This document shows, in pieces, positions 34,904-44,021 of a stretch of 64,000 nucleotides of DNA. This DNA comes from Synergistes jonesii (GTDB lineage: Bacteria > Synergistota > Synergistia > Synergistales > Synergistaceae). Below the pieces are notes generated by a model, which was not told where the DNA came from, searched no databases, and saw only the letters and a program-made list of their open reading frames with translations. Location: NCBI RefSeq assembly GCF_000712295.1, contig NZ_JMKI01000051.1, forward strand, positions 1-64,000. Direction: 5' to 3'. The translations under genes were made by a program, and so were the position numbers. Every line of letters starts with the position of its first letter. The stretch's first letter is position 1.

Positions 34904-36430
34904 ATGGATGCCGTACTTTTGAATGGACAGTCGCTCACGCTTAAGGATGTTGAAAACGTAGCTCGCAGAGGTTACAAAGTTGAGATCGCGCCGGAGGCGA
35001 AGGAGCTGATCAAGGAATGCGCCGAATCGGTCCGCAAATGGGTCGAAGAGGGACGCATCGTATACGGCGTAACGACGGGCTTCGGCGACCTGGCTTCGGT
35101 CGTCATTCCGCGCGACAAGAGCCGCCAGCTTCAGGAAAATCTTCTCATGAGCCACTCCTGCGGCTTCGGCGAAGCCTACCCCGAAGAAGTAGTGCGCGCG
35201 ATAATGCTTCTCCGCGTAAATACGCTTACCCGCGGCTATTCGGGAATAAGCCTCGCGACGCTGCAACAGATGGTCGATTATCTTAACGCGGGAATCCACC
35301 CCGTCGTGCCCCAACAGGGTTCGGTAGGTGCAAGCGGCGACCTCTGCCCGCTGTCGCACGTAGCGATATCGCTCATCGGCAAGGGCGACGTCGTATATAA
35401 AGGAAAGAAGATGACCGCAGCCGACGCGATCGCGGCGGAGGGATTGAAGCCGGTCGAGCTTCAGCCGAAGGAAGGGCTCGCGCTCAACAACGGCACGACG
35501 GTCATGACGGCGGTCGCGGCCCTCTGCATTATCGACGCTATGAAGATGGTAAAGAACGCCGACATAGCCGCGGCGATGTCGGCCGAAGCTCTTCACGCCG
35601 TCCCCTACGCATTTGACCGCCGCACCCACGATCTGCGTCCGCAGCACGGTCAGGGAATCGTCGCTGAAAACATGCGCCGCCTTCTCGAAGGAAGCGAGAT
35701 CGTCGAGAAATATAAAAAGGACCGCGTTCAGGACGCCTATTCGCTGCGCTGCCTCCCACAGGTCCACGGCGCGAGCCGCGACGCGATAGGCTACGTGAAG
35801 GATAAGGTCGAGATAGAAATCAACTCGGTCACTGACAACCCCATCATCTTCCACAGGGACGGCGAAGCGATAAGCGGCGGGAACTTCCACGGCCAGCCGA
35901 TGGCGATGGCGATGGACTTCTTCGGGATAGCCTGCGCAGAATTTGCTAATATCGCTGAGCGCCGCATCGCGCGCCTCGTCGACCACAAACTCTCCGATCT
36001 GCCGCCGTTCCTCGTCTCCGACAGCGGCGTGAACAGCGGCTTCATGATTCCGCAGTACACAGCCGCCGCTATCGTATCGGAGGACAAGGTGCTCGCGCAT
36101 CCGTCGGTCGTCGATTCGATCCCGACGTCCGCAAACCAGGAAGACCACGTCTCCATGGGCGGCTACAGCGCGCGCAAGGGGCGCCAGATCCTCGACAACG
36201 CTAACAAGGTCATCGCTATAGAAATGCTGAACGCCGCGCAGGGAATGGACTTCCGCGCGCCGCTGAAGCCGGGCAAAGGCACTCGGGCCGCCTTCGCGGA
36301 ATATCGCAAGCACGTGCCCTTCTACGAGAAGGACCAGGTCATGCAGCCGCTTATGCTGAAGTCGCTCGAACTCGTAGAAGCCGGGACGATAATCAGCGCC
36401 GCAGAAGCTGCGGTCGGCGAACTGAAGTAA
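34904..36430 (+). CDS. hutH: Histidine ammonia-lyase
   Basis: 508 residues. Removes ammonia from histidine to give urocanate. The MIO cofactor triad Ala-Ser-Gly is at 143-145 in GSVGASGDLCPLSHVA, the catalytic Tyr is in RIVYGVTTGFGDL (Y54), and NNGTTVMTA and QDAYSLRCLPQVHG are core motifs. Full length, with AAGGAGG 9-10 nt upstream. First gene of a plus-strand operon with ftcD and hutI. GC-rich, native base composition. Confidence 0.97.
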   Translation: MDAVLLNGQSLTLKDVENVARRGYKVEIAPEAKELIKECAESVRKWVEEGRIVYGVTTGFGDLASVVIPRDKSRQLQENLLMSHSCGFGEAYPEEVVRAIMLLRVNTLTRGYSGISLATLQQMVDYLNAGIHPVVPQQGSVGASGDLCPLSHVAISLIGKGDVVYKGKKMTAADAIAAEGLKPVELQPKEGLALNNGTTVMTAVAALCIIDAMKMVKNADIAAAMSAEALHAVPYAFDRRTHDLRPQHGQGIVAENMRRLLEGSEIVEKYKKDRVQDAYSLRCLPQVHGASRDAIGYVKDKVEIEINSVTDNPIIFHRDGEAISGGNFHGQPMAMAMDFFGIACAEFANIAERRIARLVDHKLSDLPPFLVSDSGVNSGFMIPQYTAAAIVSEDKVLAHPSVVDSIPTSANQEDHVSMGGYSARKGRQILDNANKVIAIEMLNAAQGMDFRAPLKPGKGTRAAFAEYRKHVPFYEKDQVMQPLMLKSLELVEAGTIISAAEAAVGELK

Positions 36431-36472
36431 TATAATAAAAACAGCTTACAGCGAAAGGCAGGAAGATATAAT

Positions 36473-37396
36473 ATGGCAATGCAGCTTATCGAATGTGTCC
36501 CCAACTTCAGCGAAGGCAGAAGGCAGGAGGTAATCGACGAAATAGTGAACTGCTTCCGGGACAAGCGCGGGGTCTATCTCTTCGACCACCGCGCCGACGA
36601 GGATCACAACCGCCTGGTCGTCAGCCTCGTCGGAGCTCCCGCTCCCATCTGCGACGCGCTGATCGAAGCGGCCAAGGCCGCCGAGAAGCATATCGACATG
36701 AATAAGCATCAGGGCGGCCATCCGCGCATCGGCGCGGTCGATGTCGTCCCCTTCACTCCTATCAAGGGCATTTCGATGGATGAGTGCATCGAACTCGCCC
36801 ACGCGTTCGGCGAGCGCTATTACAAAGAGACCGGCATCCCCGTCTATTTCTACGAAGACGCCGCGAAGCGCCCGGAGAGGAAGCGCCTCGAGGTCATACG
36901 CAAGGGGCAGTACGAGACGCTGAAAGAAGAAGCGAAGACGAAACCGGAGCGCAGGCCGGACGTAGGCGAGGCCTGCCTGCATCCGACGGCCGGCGCCACG
37001 GTGATCGGAGCGCGCAAGTTCCTCGTCGCCTTCAACGTCAACCTCGACACGACGGATGTGGCGATAGCGAAGAAGATAGCCGCGGCGGTGCGCGCGTCGT
37101 CTGGCGGCTTCTGCTGCGTCAAGGGCATAGGGCTTGCGCTGGAGGAGCGCGGCATCACGCAGGTCAGCATGAACCTCGTCGACTACGAGAAGAACTCCCT
37201 TTACCGCGTGCTTGAGACGATAAGGATGGAAGCGAGGCGCTGGGGCGTTTCCGTGATCGAGACTGAAGTCTACGGCATGATCCCCGTGAACGCGATATTG
37301 GAAAGCGCCGCCTACTATCTCCAGATCGCGGACTTCAAGCCGGAGCAGGTGCTTGAGCTCAAGCTGCTCGACATCATGAGCGAAAAGGCCGAATGA
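36473..37396 (+). CDS. ftcD: Glutamate formimidoyltransferase
   Basis: 307 residues, corresponding to the transferase half of FTCD. Moves the formimino group from formiminoglutamate to THF, releasing glutamate. Typical motifs: IECVPNFSEGRR, FDHRADEDHNRLVVSLVG, HQGGHPRIGAVDVVPFTP (catalytic His region) and HPTAGATVIGARKFLVAFNVNL. It lies between hutH and hutI; its stop is separated from the hutI ATG by one base, so the two are translationally coupled. Its presence instead of hutG or hutF defines the THF-linked route. Confidence 0.95.
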   Translation: MAMQLIECVPNFSEGRRQEVIDEIVNCFRDKRGVYLFDHRADEDHNRLVVSLVGAPAPICDALIEAAKAAEKHIDMNKHQGGHPRIGAVDVVPFTPIKGISMDECIELAHAFGERYYKETGIPVYFYEDAAKRPERKRLEVIRKGQYETLKEEAKTKPERRPDVGEACLHPTAGATVIGARKFLVAFNVNLDTTDVAIAKKIAAAVRASSGGFCCVKGIGLALEERGITQVSMNLVDYEKNSLYRVLETIRMEARRWGVSVIETEVYGMIPVNAILESAAYYLQIADFKPEQVLELKLLDIMSEKAE

Positions 37397-37397
37397 G

Positions 37398-38642
37398 ATG
37401 AAAAAGCTTTACAGAAACATGCGCCTCTTCACCGCCGTCGATAATGGCAGAGCTCTTGCGGGCGCCGAACAGGGAAAGATAAGCGAACTTAAGAACGCTT
37501 CTATGCTCGTTTCCAACGGCGTCGTCGAGCGCGTCGGCGCGGAGGACGAAGTGACGAAAGGGATATGCGGCCGCGACATCTCGTTCGAAAAGGATTTCGG
37601 CGGAGCCTGCGTGATACCCGGCTTCGTCGACCCACACACGCACATCTGTTTCGCGAAGCGCCGCGAAGACGAGTTCGGTATGCGCCTCGCAGGGCTCCCC
37701 TACTTGGAGATACTCGCGCGCGGCGGCGGCATTCTCTCTTCCGTGAACGCGGTGAAGGAAACGGACGAAGAGGAGCTTTTCAGGCGCAGCGAACGCACGG
37801 TGCTGGCGGCTCTTTCCAAGGGCACAACTACGATAGAGATAAAGAGCGGCTACGGGCTGGATACGGAGGCCGAGCTCAAAATGCTCCGCGTAATAGAGCG
37901 CATATCGAAAGAGACCCCGCTCACCGTCGCGCCCACCTTCATGGGCGCGCACGCCGTGCCGCCGGAATATAAATCGGATCCGGATAAGTTCGTCGACGAA
38001 ATACTCATCAAAGAAATGCTCCCGAAGGTCAAGGCCCAGGGTATTGCGCGCTTCTGCGACGTCTTCTGCGAAGAGGGGGTCTTCTCCGTCGAACAGAGCC
38101 GCAGGCTGCTTAAAGCCGCGGCTGCTATGGGCTTCAAGCTGAAGATACACGCGGACGAGGTCAACGACCTCGGCGGCGCGGGGCTCGCGGCCGAGCTTCA
38201 CACGACGTCGGCCGAACATCTGCTCGCAGCCTCAGAAGAGCACCTCAAAGCGATGGGCGAAGCCGGCACGATAGCGGTGCTGCTTCCGGCTACAGCTTAC
38301 AGCCTTAAAAAGCCCTACGCGAACGGCAGGAACATCGTCGACTGGAACGTCCCCGTAGCTATAGCTACGGACTGCAACCCGGGCTCCTGCTTCTGCGAAT
38401 CGATGCCATTCGTCTTCGGGCTCGCAGTGATGAAGATGAACATGACGGTTGACGAAGCCTTGACGGCGTCGACGCTCAACGCGGCCTACGCTATAGGCCT
38501 CGCCGACAAGGTCGGCAGCCTGCAGCCCGGCAAGCAGGCGGACTTCCTCGTCTTAGACGGAGAAACGCCCGTGGCTCTCGCCTACCACGCCGGCAGCACG
38601 TCGGTAATGGAAGTCTATAAACTCGGCGAAAAAGTGGCGTAA
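37398..38642 (+). CDS. hutI: Imidazolonepropionase
   Basis: 414 residues. Amidohydrolase opening 4-imidazolone-5-propionate to formiminoglutamate. Metal ligands in PGFVDPHTHICF, substrate loop RREDEFGMRLAGLPY with SGYGLDTEAELKML, and the metal His and Asp in KIHADEV, SAEHL and IATDCNPGS. Intact. Third gene of the hut operon, followed by a clear terminator. Confidence 0.96.
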   Translation: MKKLYRNMRLFTAVDNGRALAGAEQGKISELKNASMLVSNGVVERVGAEDEVTKGICGRDISFEKDFGGACVIPGFVDPHTHICFAKRREDEFGMRLAGLPYLEILARGGGILSSVNAVKETDEEELFRRSERTVLAALSKGTTTIEIKSGYGLDTEAELKMLRVIERISKETPLTVAPTFMGAHAVPPEYKSDPDKFVDEILIKEMLPKVKAQGIARFCDVFCEEGVFSVEQSRRLLKAAAAMGFKLKIHADEVNDLGGAGLAAELHTTSAEHLLAASEEHLKAMGEAGTIAVLLPATAYSLKKPYANGRNIVDWNVPVAIATDCNPGSCFCESMPFVFGLAVMKMNMTVDEALTASTLNAAYAIGLADKVGSLQPGKQADFLVLDGETPVALAYHAGSTSVMEVYKLGEKVA

Positions 38643-38659
38643 AAACTTTATAAAGCTGA

Positions 38660-38692
38660 TGCCGCCCGACGCATACTGCGGATCGGGCGGCA
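38660..38692 (+). terminator. Terminator of the hutH operon
   Basis: TGCCGCCCG / CGGGCGGCA with a 15-nt loop and TTTTCATT, 17 bp after hutI. Confidence 0.75.
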
Positions 38693-38725
38693 TTTTCATT
38701 CCCGCGCGCCGCTTAGCCGCGCGGT

Positions 38726-40387
38726 CTATACGAGCGGCTCCTCGCCGTTGTTTTCGAGCAGCGCTTTTGCATGTTCGAGGGCCTCGCGCGAAGTTTCGTC
38801 GCCGGAGAGCATCCTCGCTATCTCCCTTTCACGCGCCTCGCCGGCGACTTCAAATATTTCGGTCTCTTCCCCCGACCTCTTTACGACGAAATGCTGATCG
38901 GCCATCGCCGCTATGGTGGCCTGGTGAGTTATCAATATCGTGCGGCAGCGCTTCGAAAGGCTGCGCAGTTTGTAACCGGCGAGCAGCGCCGTTTTTCCGC
39001 CGAGGCCGGCCTCAACTTCGTCGAAGATAAGTGTGCCGGGCAGTTTTTCGTCGCCGACTGAAAGTTGTAGCGCTATCAGGATGCGCGAAAGTTCTCCGCC
39101 GGAGGCGTTCTTCCCCACCGGCAGCGGCGTCTGCTCCGGAAGGGCGAGCATGAAGTGCACGTTTTCCGCGCCGTCCACCCTGACCCTGTCGAGAGGCTCG
39201 ATCTCTATGCTGAAGAGAGCGTATTCCATCGCCAGACCTCGCAGATGTTCGTTCACCCTGCGCGAAAGCTCCGCCGCAGAGCTTGTGCGCAGCGCGCGCA
39301 GCTCCATCGCGAGGCACGAGGTTTCGCGGCGCAGCGACTGAGCCTTTTTTTCCAGCCCTTCGAGCTCTTCGCGGCTCCTCTTCAGCCATTCGATTTCGGC
39401 CTCCGCTTCCTTCGCGTATTCGATCAGTTCGGAGCTGCTCTGTATGTTCAGAGTCCTTTTGATTCTGCGCAGCGCGCCGAGCTTTTTCTCGACGCGCTCC
39501 TTCGCCTCTTCCGTATCTTCTTCGGAGCCTCCGGCGCGGCGCGTCTCGCTTATCAGCGCCGAAAGCTCCTGCGCGCCGGCGAGGGCTTTCTCTATCGCCT
39601 CTTCCCATCGCACGCCGTCGCTCTCGGCGCGCCCGCGCAGGGCCCGCGCCATTTTTTCAAGACGTTCGAGGATCCCATTTTCCGGGTCGTTCATGCCCTC
39701 GGCTGCGGCGCTCATCAAACGGCGCTCTCTTTCAGCGTTTTCAATCCTGCTGAGTTCGAGCTCCCACTCTTTTTCGCTTTCCGGCGTGAGTTCGAGCGTC
39801 CTGAGCTGTCTTATGACGGCCGGTGCGCCGTCGAATTTTTTTTCGCTTTCCCCGCGGCGCTTTTTAAGCGCGACTATCTCTTTTTCCGCGGCGATAGCGT
39901 CGGAAAATACTTTTTCAAGTTCTGAAGAGAGGGCCTTAAGGTTATCTCCGCCGCAGGAATCTACGAGTTCGAGCTGCTTCTGCGGCTCAAGGAGGCCGAG
40001 TTGCGCGAATTGGCTCTGTATCACTATGTTGCTTTCCATAGCGCGCGCGAGCACGGCGAGTGGAACCGTCTGCTCCTGCAGCACCGCCCGGCCTCTGCCG
40101 CCGCGCGAAAAGCTGCGCTTCGCTATCAGCGTCTGTTCCTGCGGCTGGTATTTTTCAGAGATTCCTTCGATAGGGGCCGAGGTCATCACGGCGCGCACTT
40201 CGCAGTTTTCTTCGTGCGTGTGGATATCGCCTGCCTGCGCGCGGCGTCCGGAGATGAATTCCATCGCGCGCACGAGGCTGCTTTTTCCCGCGCCGCTCTC
40301 GCCGGTTATAACGATGAAATCCCCTCCGAACGACAGCGAGGCTTCGATGATCCCGCCTACGCCGCGTATCTCAAGCTCCTCTATCAA
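38726..40387 (-). CDS. recN: DNA repair protein RecN
   Basis: 553 residues. SMC-like ATPase of double-strand-break repair. Walker A is GESGAGKSSLVRAME at the N-terminus, a long coiled-coil region is visible (about 155-370, Glu/Lys/Arg-rich) and the C-terminal ABC half has SGGELSRILIALQL and LIFDEVEAGLGG. The start is TTG (MIEELEIRG), one base past the nadK stop on the same strand. Last gene of the xseB-to-recN run. Confidence 0.94.
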   Translation of the reverse strand: MIEELEIRGVGGIIEASLSFGGDFIVITGESGAGKSSLVRAMEFISGRRAQAGDIHTHEENCEVRAVMTSAPIEGISEKYQPQEQTLIAKRSFSRGGRGRAVLQEQTVPLAVLARAMESNIVIQSQFAQLGLLEPQKQLELVDSCGGDNLKALSSELEKVFSDAIAAEKEIVALKKRRGESEKKFDGAPAVIRQLRTLELTPESEKEWELELSRIENAERERRLMSAAAEGMNDPENGILERLEKMARALRGRAESDGVRWEEAIEKALAGAQELSALISETRRAGGSEEDTEEAKERVEKKLGALRRIKRTLNIQSSSELIEYAKEAEAEIEWLKRSREELEGLEKKAQSLRRETSCLAMELRALRTSSAAELSRRVNEHLRGLAMEYALFSIEIEPLDRVRVDGAENVHFMLALPEQTPLPVGKNASGGELSRILIALQLSVGDEKLPGTLIFDEVEAGLGGKTALLAGYKLRSLSKRCRTILITHQATIAAMADQHFVVKRSGEETEIFEVAGEAREREIARMLSGDETSREALEHAKALLENNGEEPLV

Positions 40388-40388
40388 A

Positions 40389-41279
40389 TCAGTCGCCAGC
40401 CTCTCTTATGCCGTTGAAGCCCCAGCGCAGCTTTTCGCGGAGCAGGTCGTAATAGCTGCGCCCCGTCAGCTGTATCGTGCGCACGAATGTCTGGTTGTCG
40501 AGCATCACGTGGAGTTCGTCGCCGGGCAAAAGCTCGTAGCCGAGCTGTCCGTCCTGCGTGAGCATCAGGTTTCTCGCGTCTCCTTTAGGTATCACGCAGA
40601 TGTTGTCCGTATCGCTCAGAATAACCGGCCTCGCGTAAAGAGTGTGAGCACATATAGGCGCCATTATCATGCAGGGGACGTGGGGCGGCACGATCGGGCC
40701 TCCGGCCGAAAGAGCGTAAGCCGTCGAGCCCGTCGGCGTAGAAAGTATCAGCCCGTCGGCGAGGAAGAGCGAAAGGATTTCTTTCCCAACTCTGACCTCT
40801 ATGTCCACGACGCGCGCCAAACTGCCCTTAGATATGACCAAGTCGTTCAGCGCGTATAGCTCGTGGACGAGCCTATTGCCGCGCCACACTTGCCCTTTGA
40901 GCAGGCGGCGAAGCTGGACGGAATATTTTCCGGAAATTATCTCTTCTATGTCGTTCTCCGCGGATTCCGGGCTGCCTATCGCGAGGAAGCCGAGGCGCCC
41001 CAGGTTGATGCCGTAGAGAGGAACGGCGCAGCCAAAGGTATAGCGCGCTGCGCGCAGGAAGGTCCCGTCGCCGCCGAGTATCACCGCGAAAGAGGATTCC
41101 TCCCGCCATTTCTCGTCGTCGACTCCCGGCAGCGCTATCGCCGAGGCTTCATGAGGGGGCAGAAGAAATTTTATATTGTTGCTCTTTCCCCAACGCCAAA
41201 GCCGCCACGCCATGTCGATCGCTTCGGGCTTCTGTGTGTTGAAAAGCAGGCCTACTTTATTTTTTTCGACGTTTTCCAT
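40389..41279 (-). CDS. nadK: NAD kinase
   Basis: 296 residues. Phosphorylates NAD to NADP. GGDGTFLRAAR is the catalytic GGDG motif, ALNDLVISKG the NE/D-type motif, and DGLILSTPTGSTAYALSAGGPIV the family signature. The order tlyA-nadK-recN is conserved in many bacteria. GAGG precedes its ATG. Confidence 0.95.
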   Translation of the reverse strand: MENVEKNKVGLLFNTQKPEAIDMAWRLWRWGKSNNIKFLLPPHEASAIALPGVDDEKWREESSFAVILGGDGTFLRAARYTFGCAVPLYGINLGRLGFLAIGSPESAENDIEEIISGKYSVQLRRLLKGQVWRGNRLVHELYALNDLVISKGSLARVVDIEVRVGKEILSLFLADGLILSTPTGSTAYALSAGGPIVPPHVPCMIMAPICAHTLYARPVILSDTDNICVIPKGDARNLMLTQDGQLGYELLPGDELHVMLDNQTFVRTIQLTGRSYYDLLREKLRWGFNGIREAGD

Positions 41280-41290
41280 GCCAGCCTCCT

Positions 41291-42118
41291 TTATTTAGGA
41301 TGAGCGCGGCTTTTGATATGCGCCTCCGCGACCATTTTATCAAAATCCGGCCTTTCCTTGAGCGAAAAATTCACCCTCCGTTTCAGGAAAAAGAGGAATT
41401 CTATATTCCCCTCGGGACCGCGTATCGGAGAGTAATCCGCCGCCTCGAGCGACAGCGCCGTACGCTGTTCGATAAAATCGGCGAGCTCGTTCAAAATCGT
41501 AATATGAAGAGCGGGATCCGTCACTACTCCCTTGCCGACCCTTTCGTGCCCCGCCTCGAACTGTGGCTTGACGAGCAGCACGATCGCACCGTCGTCTTTT
41601 AGAAGCTCCTCCATCTTCGGCAGCAGCAGCTTCGCCGATATGAAAGAGGCGTCCGAAACGATTATGTCGGCCTTTTCGCCCTCTATCATCTCGATAGTCA
41701 GGTTTCGTGCGTTCGTGCGTTCGAGCGCCGTGACTCTTTCGTCGCCGCGGAGCTTCCACGCGAGCTGCCCGTAGCCTACGTCGACGGAATAGACATGGGC
41801 GGCTCCGCGCTCGAGCAGGACTTCGGTGAAGCCGCCGGTCGACGCTCCGATGTCTACGCAGCGTCTGCCGCGCGCATCGACGGCGAAGCTCTCCATCGCC
41901 TTCAGCAACTTATACGCGCCCCTGCTGACCCATTCTTTTTCCGGCGCGTCTATCTTGACGTCCGCGTCCGGACGGACCATCGAGGCGGGCTTCGTCACGA
42001 CGACGCCGTTCACCGAAACGCGCCCCTCTTCGATATAATTCCGCGCGGCGGCCCGCGATGCGGCCATTTTCCTGTCGCTTACGAACTTATCGAGGCGGAC
42101 GGGCTTTTCTTTCGTCAT
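41291..42118 (-). CDS. tlyA: TlyA-family rRNA methyltransferase / S4-domain protein
   Basis: 275 residues from MTKEKPVRLDKFV. An N-terminal S4 RNA-binding domain (about 6-65) is joined to an FtsJ-like methyltransferase with DIGASTGGFTEVLLERGAAHVYSVDVGYGQL (SAM motif I) and VSDASFISAKLLLP. TlyA enzymes 2'-O-methylate rRNA; members in non-mycobacteria are usually of unproved target. The ATG overlaps the dxs stop (ATGA), giving coupling with dxs. The open frame extends 14 codons further into dxs but the S4 domain starts here. Confidence 0.92.
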   Translation of the reverse strand: MTKEKPVRLDKFVSDRKMAASRAAARNYIEEGRVSVNGVVVTKPASMVRPDADVKIDAPEKEWVSRGAYKLLKAMESFAVDARGRRCVDIGASTGGFTEVLLERGAAHVYSVDVGYGQLAWKLRGDERVTALERTNARNLTIEMIEGEKADIIVSDASFISAKLLLPKMEELLKDDGAIVLLVKPQFEAGHERVGKGVVTDPALHITILNELADFIEQRTALSLEAADYSPIRGPEGNIEFLFFLKRRVNFSLKERPDFDKMVAEAHIKSRAHPK

Positions 42119-43983
42119 GAAAGAGCGAGCCTCAGGATATTTTCCGGCGAAAGGCCGCATTCATCCCACTGCTCCTGCCTTGAGGCGTGCGGGATGAAGC
42201 GGTCGGGCACGCCGGCCGAGAATACCCGCGCGGCAAATCCGCGCCCCTTGGCGTAGGCCGCTATCGCCTCGCCGACGCCGCCTGCGAGCGCGCTTTCTTC
42301 GGCCGTGACGATTCGCGGGTGAGAGGAAAGGAGGGCGTCGAGCCCTTCGCAGTCGAGAGGTTTTATAAAGCGCAGGTCGACGACGGTCGGGCGCCTCCCC
42401 GTGCTTTTTTCTATTTCATCGGCGCTTTCGAGCATCAGTTCCACCGTGCTTCCGACTCCGACGAGACATACGCCGCTTCCCTCTCTCAAGAGTTCAAGCT
42501 TGCCCCAGGGAGCCGGCCTCCTTTCGCCGGACGACGAAAGAAGGCGGAGCGGAGCTCCGCCGCGCGGATAGCGCAGCGCCATCGGTATTTCGCGCTTCTT
42601 CCATTCGCGCAGGAAAAATCTCAGATCTACCGCGTCGCGCGGGGCCGCGAGCGTCACGTTCGGCACGGCGCGCAGCCACGGCACGTCAAGGATTCCTTGG
42701 TGCGTCTCCCCGTCTTCGCCGACAAGTCCGGCGCGGTCTATTCCCAGCAATACAGGCAGTTTTGGAAGGCATATATCATGCACTATTTGATCCGCGCCTC
42801 GTTGCAAAAAGGTCGAATATATGCATACGACCGGCAGCAGCCCAGCTGCGGCGAGCCCCGCGGCGTAGACGAGAGTATGCTCCTCCGCTATGCCTGTGTC
42901 GAAAAAGCGCGCCGGATTTTCTTTCGCGAAAGCACCGAGCTTTGTACCGTCTTTCATCGCGGCCGTGCAGACTATCACGCGCGGATCTTCCTTCGCCAGG
43001 GCGCGCAGCGCGTCGGCCATGACGCCGCTCCAGCTCGGAGGCGCTGGGCTCAGCTTCTCCGGCGCGTCGATATCCGTCCCAGGCCCCACGCCGTGGAAGA
43101 AGCAGGGATATTTTTCCGTCTGCGCGAAGCCCTTGCCCTTTTTCGTCATAACGTGTATCAAAAGAGATTCGTCGTAATCGCGCGCAAGCCGGAAGACCTT
43201 TTCCATCTCCGCTATATTGTGTCCGTCGAAGGGCCCCCAGTAGCTGATGTTCATCTCTTCGAAGATGTTCGTCGGGAGCAGCAGCGATTTTAATTTCAGC
43301 TTTATACCGGAGAGCGCGTGCTTGATGTTCTGACCCTTTTCGCTGCCTTCACACTGCGCCTTTATGCACTCCTTGAGTTTTTTGTACGCAGGGTTGACCG
43401 CGAGTCTCGCAAGGTGCTGCGCCATTCCTCCCACGCGCGGGCTTATCGACATCTTGTTGTCGTTGAGGATGATTATGACCTTCGTATGCAGGTCGTCGAG
43501 CGCGTTGAGGGCCTCGAAGGAGACGCCGTTCAGCAGGGCGCCGTCGCCGATCACGGCGACGACCTCGTGGTCCTCGCCCTTCAGATCGCGCGCCTTTGCA
43601 TAGCCTGCCGCGGCGGATATCGACGTGCTGCTGTGCCCCGTCGTGAAAAAGTCGTATGGGCTGTCGTTGAGCCGCGGAAAGCCGGCGAGCCCTCCCTTTC
43701 TGCGCAGCGTTTCAAAGGCGTCCATACGCTTCGTCAAAATTTTATACGCGTAGCACTGATGCCCGACGTCGAAGATAATCTTGTCGGCGTCGGGATTGAA
43801 AACGCGCAGAAGCGCTACCGTAAGCTCCACAGCCCCGAGCGACGAGCTCAAATGCCCGCCGTTTCTCAGTGAGACTTCTAATATCTTCTCTCTGAGCTCG
43901 GCGCAGAGCGCATTCAATTCATTTTCTCCAAGCCCGTAAAGGCCTCTGAAATCCCCGACAGACTTTAAAAGGCTCATTGACAC
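42115..43983 (-). CDS. dxs: 1-deoxy-D-xylulose-5-phosphate synthase
   Basis: 622 residues. Thiamine-diphosphate enzyme joining pyruvate and glyceraldehyde-3-phosphate, first step of the MEP pathway. The N-terminal HLSSSLGAVELTVALL, FDVGHQCYAYK, the ThDP-Mg motif GDGALLNGVSFEALNAL...NDN and the transketolase part with DTGIAEEHTLVYAAGLA and GIDRAGLVGEDGETHQG are intact. Start either GTG at 43983 or ATG at 43977. Upstream of tlyA and downstream of ispA in the same run. Confidence 0.97.
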   Translation of the reverse strand: MSMSLLKSVGDFRGLYGLGENELNALCAELREKILEVSLRNGGHLSSSLGAVELTVALLRVFNPDADKIIFDVGHQCYAYKILTKRMDAFETLRRKGGLAGFPRLNDSPYDFFTTGHSSTSISAAAGYAKARDLKGEDHEVVAVIGDGALLNGVSFEALNALDDLHTKVIIILNDNKMSISPRVGGMAQHLARLAVNPAYKKLKECIKAQCEGSEKGQNIKHALSGIKLKLKSLLLPTNIFEEMNISYWGPFDGHNIAEMEKVFRLARDYDESLLIHVMTKKGKGFAQTEKYPCFFHGVGPGTDIDAPEKLSPAPPSWSGVMADALRALAKEDPRVIVCTAAMKDGTKLGAFAKENPARFFDTGIAEEHTLVYAAGLAAAGLLPVVCIYSTFLQRGADQIVHDICLPKLPVLLGIDRAGLVGEDGETHQGILDVPWLRAVPNVTLAAPRDAVDLRFFLREWKKREIPMALRYPRGGAPLRLLSSSGERRPAPWGKLELLREGSGVCLVGVGSTVELMLESADEIEKSTGRRPTVVDLRFIKPLDCEGLDALLSSHPRIVTAEESALAGGVGEAIAAYAKGRGFAARVFSAGVPDRFIPHASRQEQWDECGLSPENILRLALS

Positions 43984-44021
43984 TCAACTCCACCCCAATA
44001 ATCTGTGTTTTATTATGCACC

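Noticed and set aside
34748-36313. 521-codon open frame antisense to hutH
   Set aside because: Entirely opposite an intact, conserved gene; Arg/Val/His-rich composition typical of a GC-rich shadow frame.
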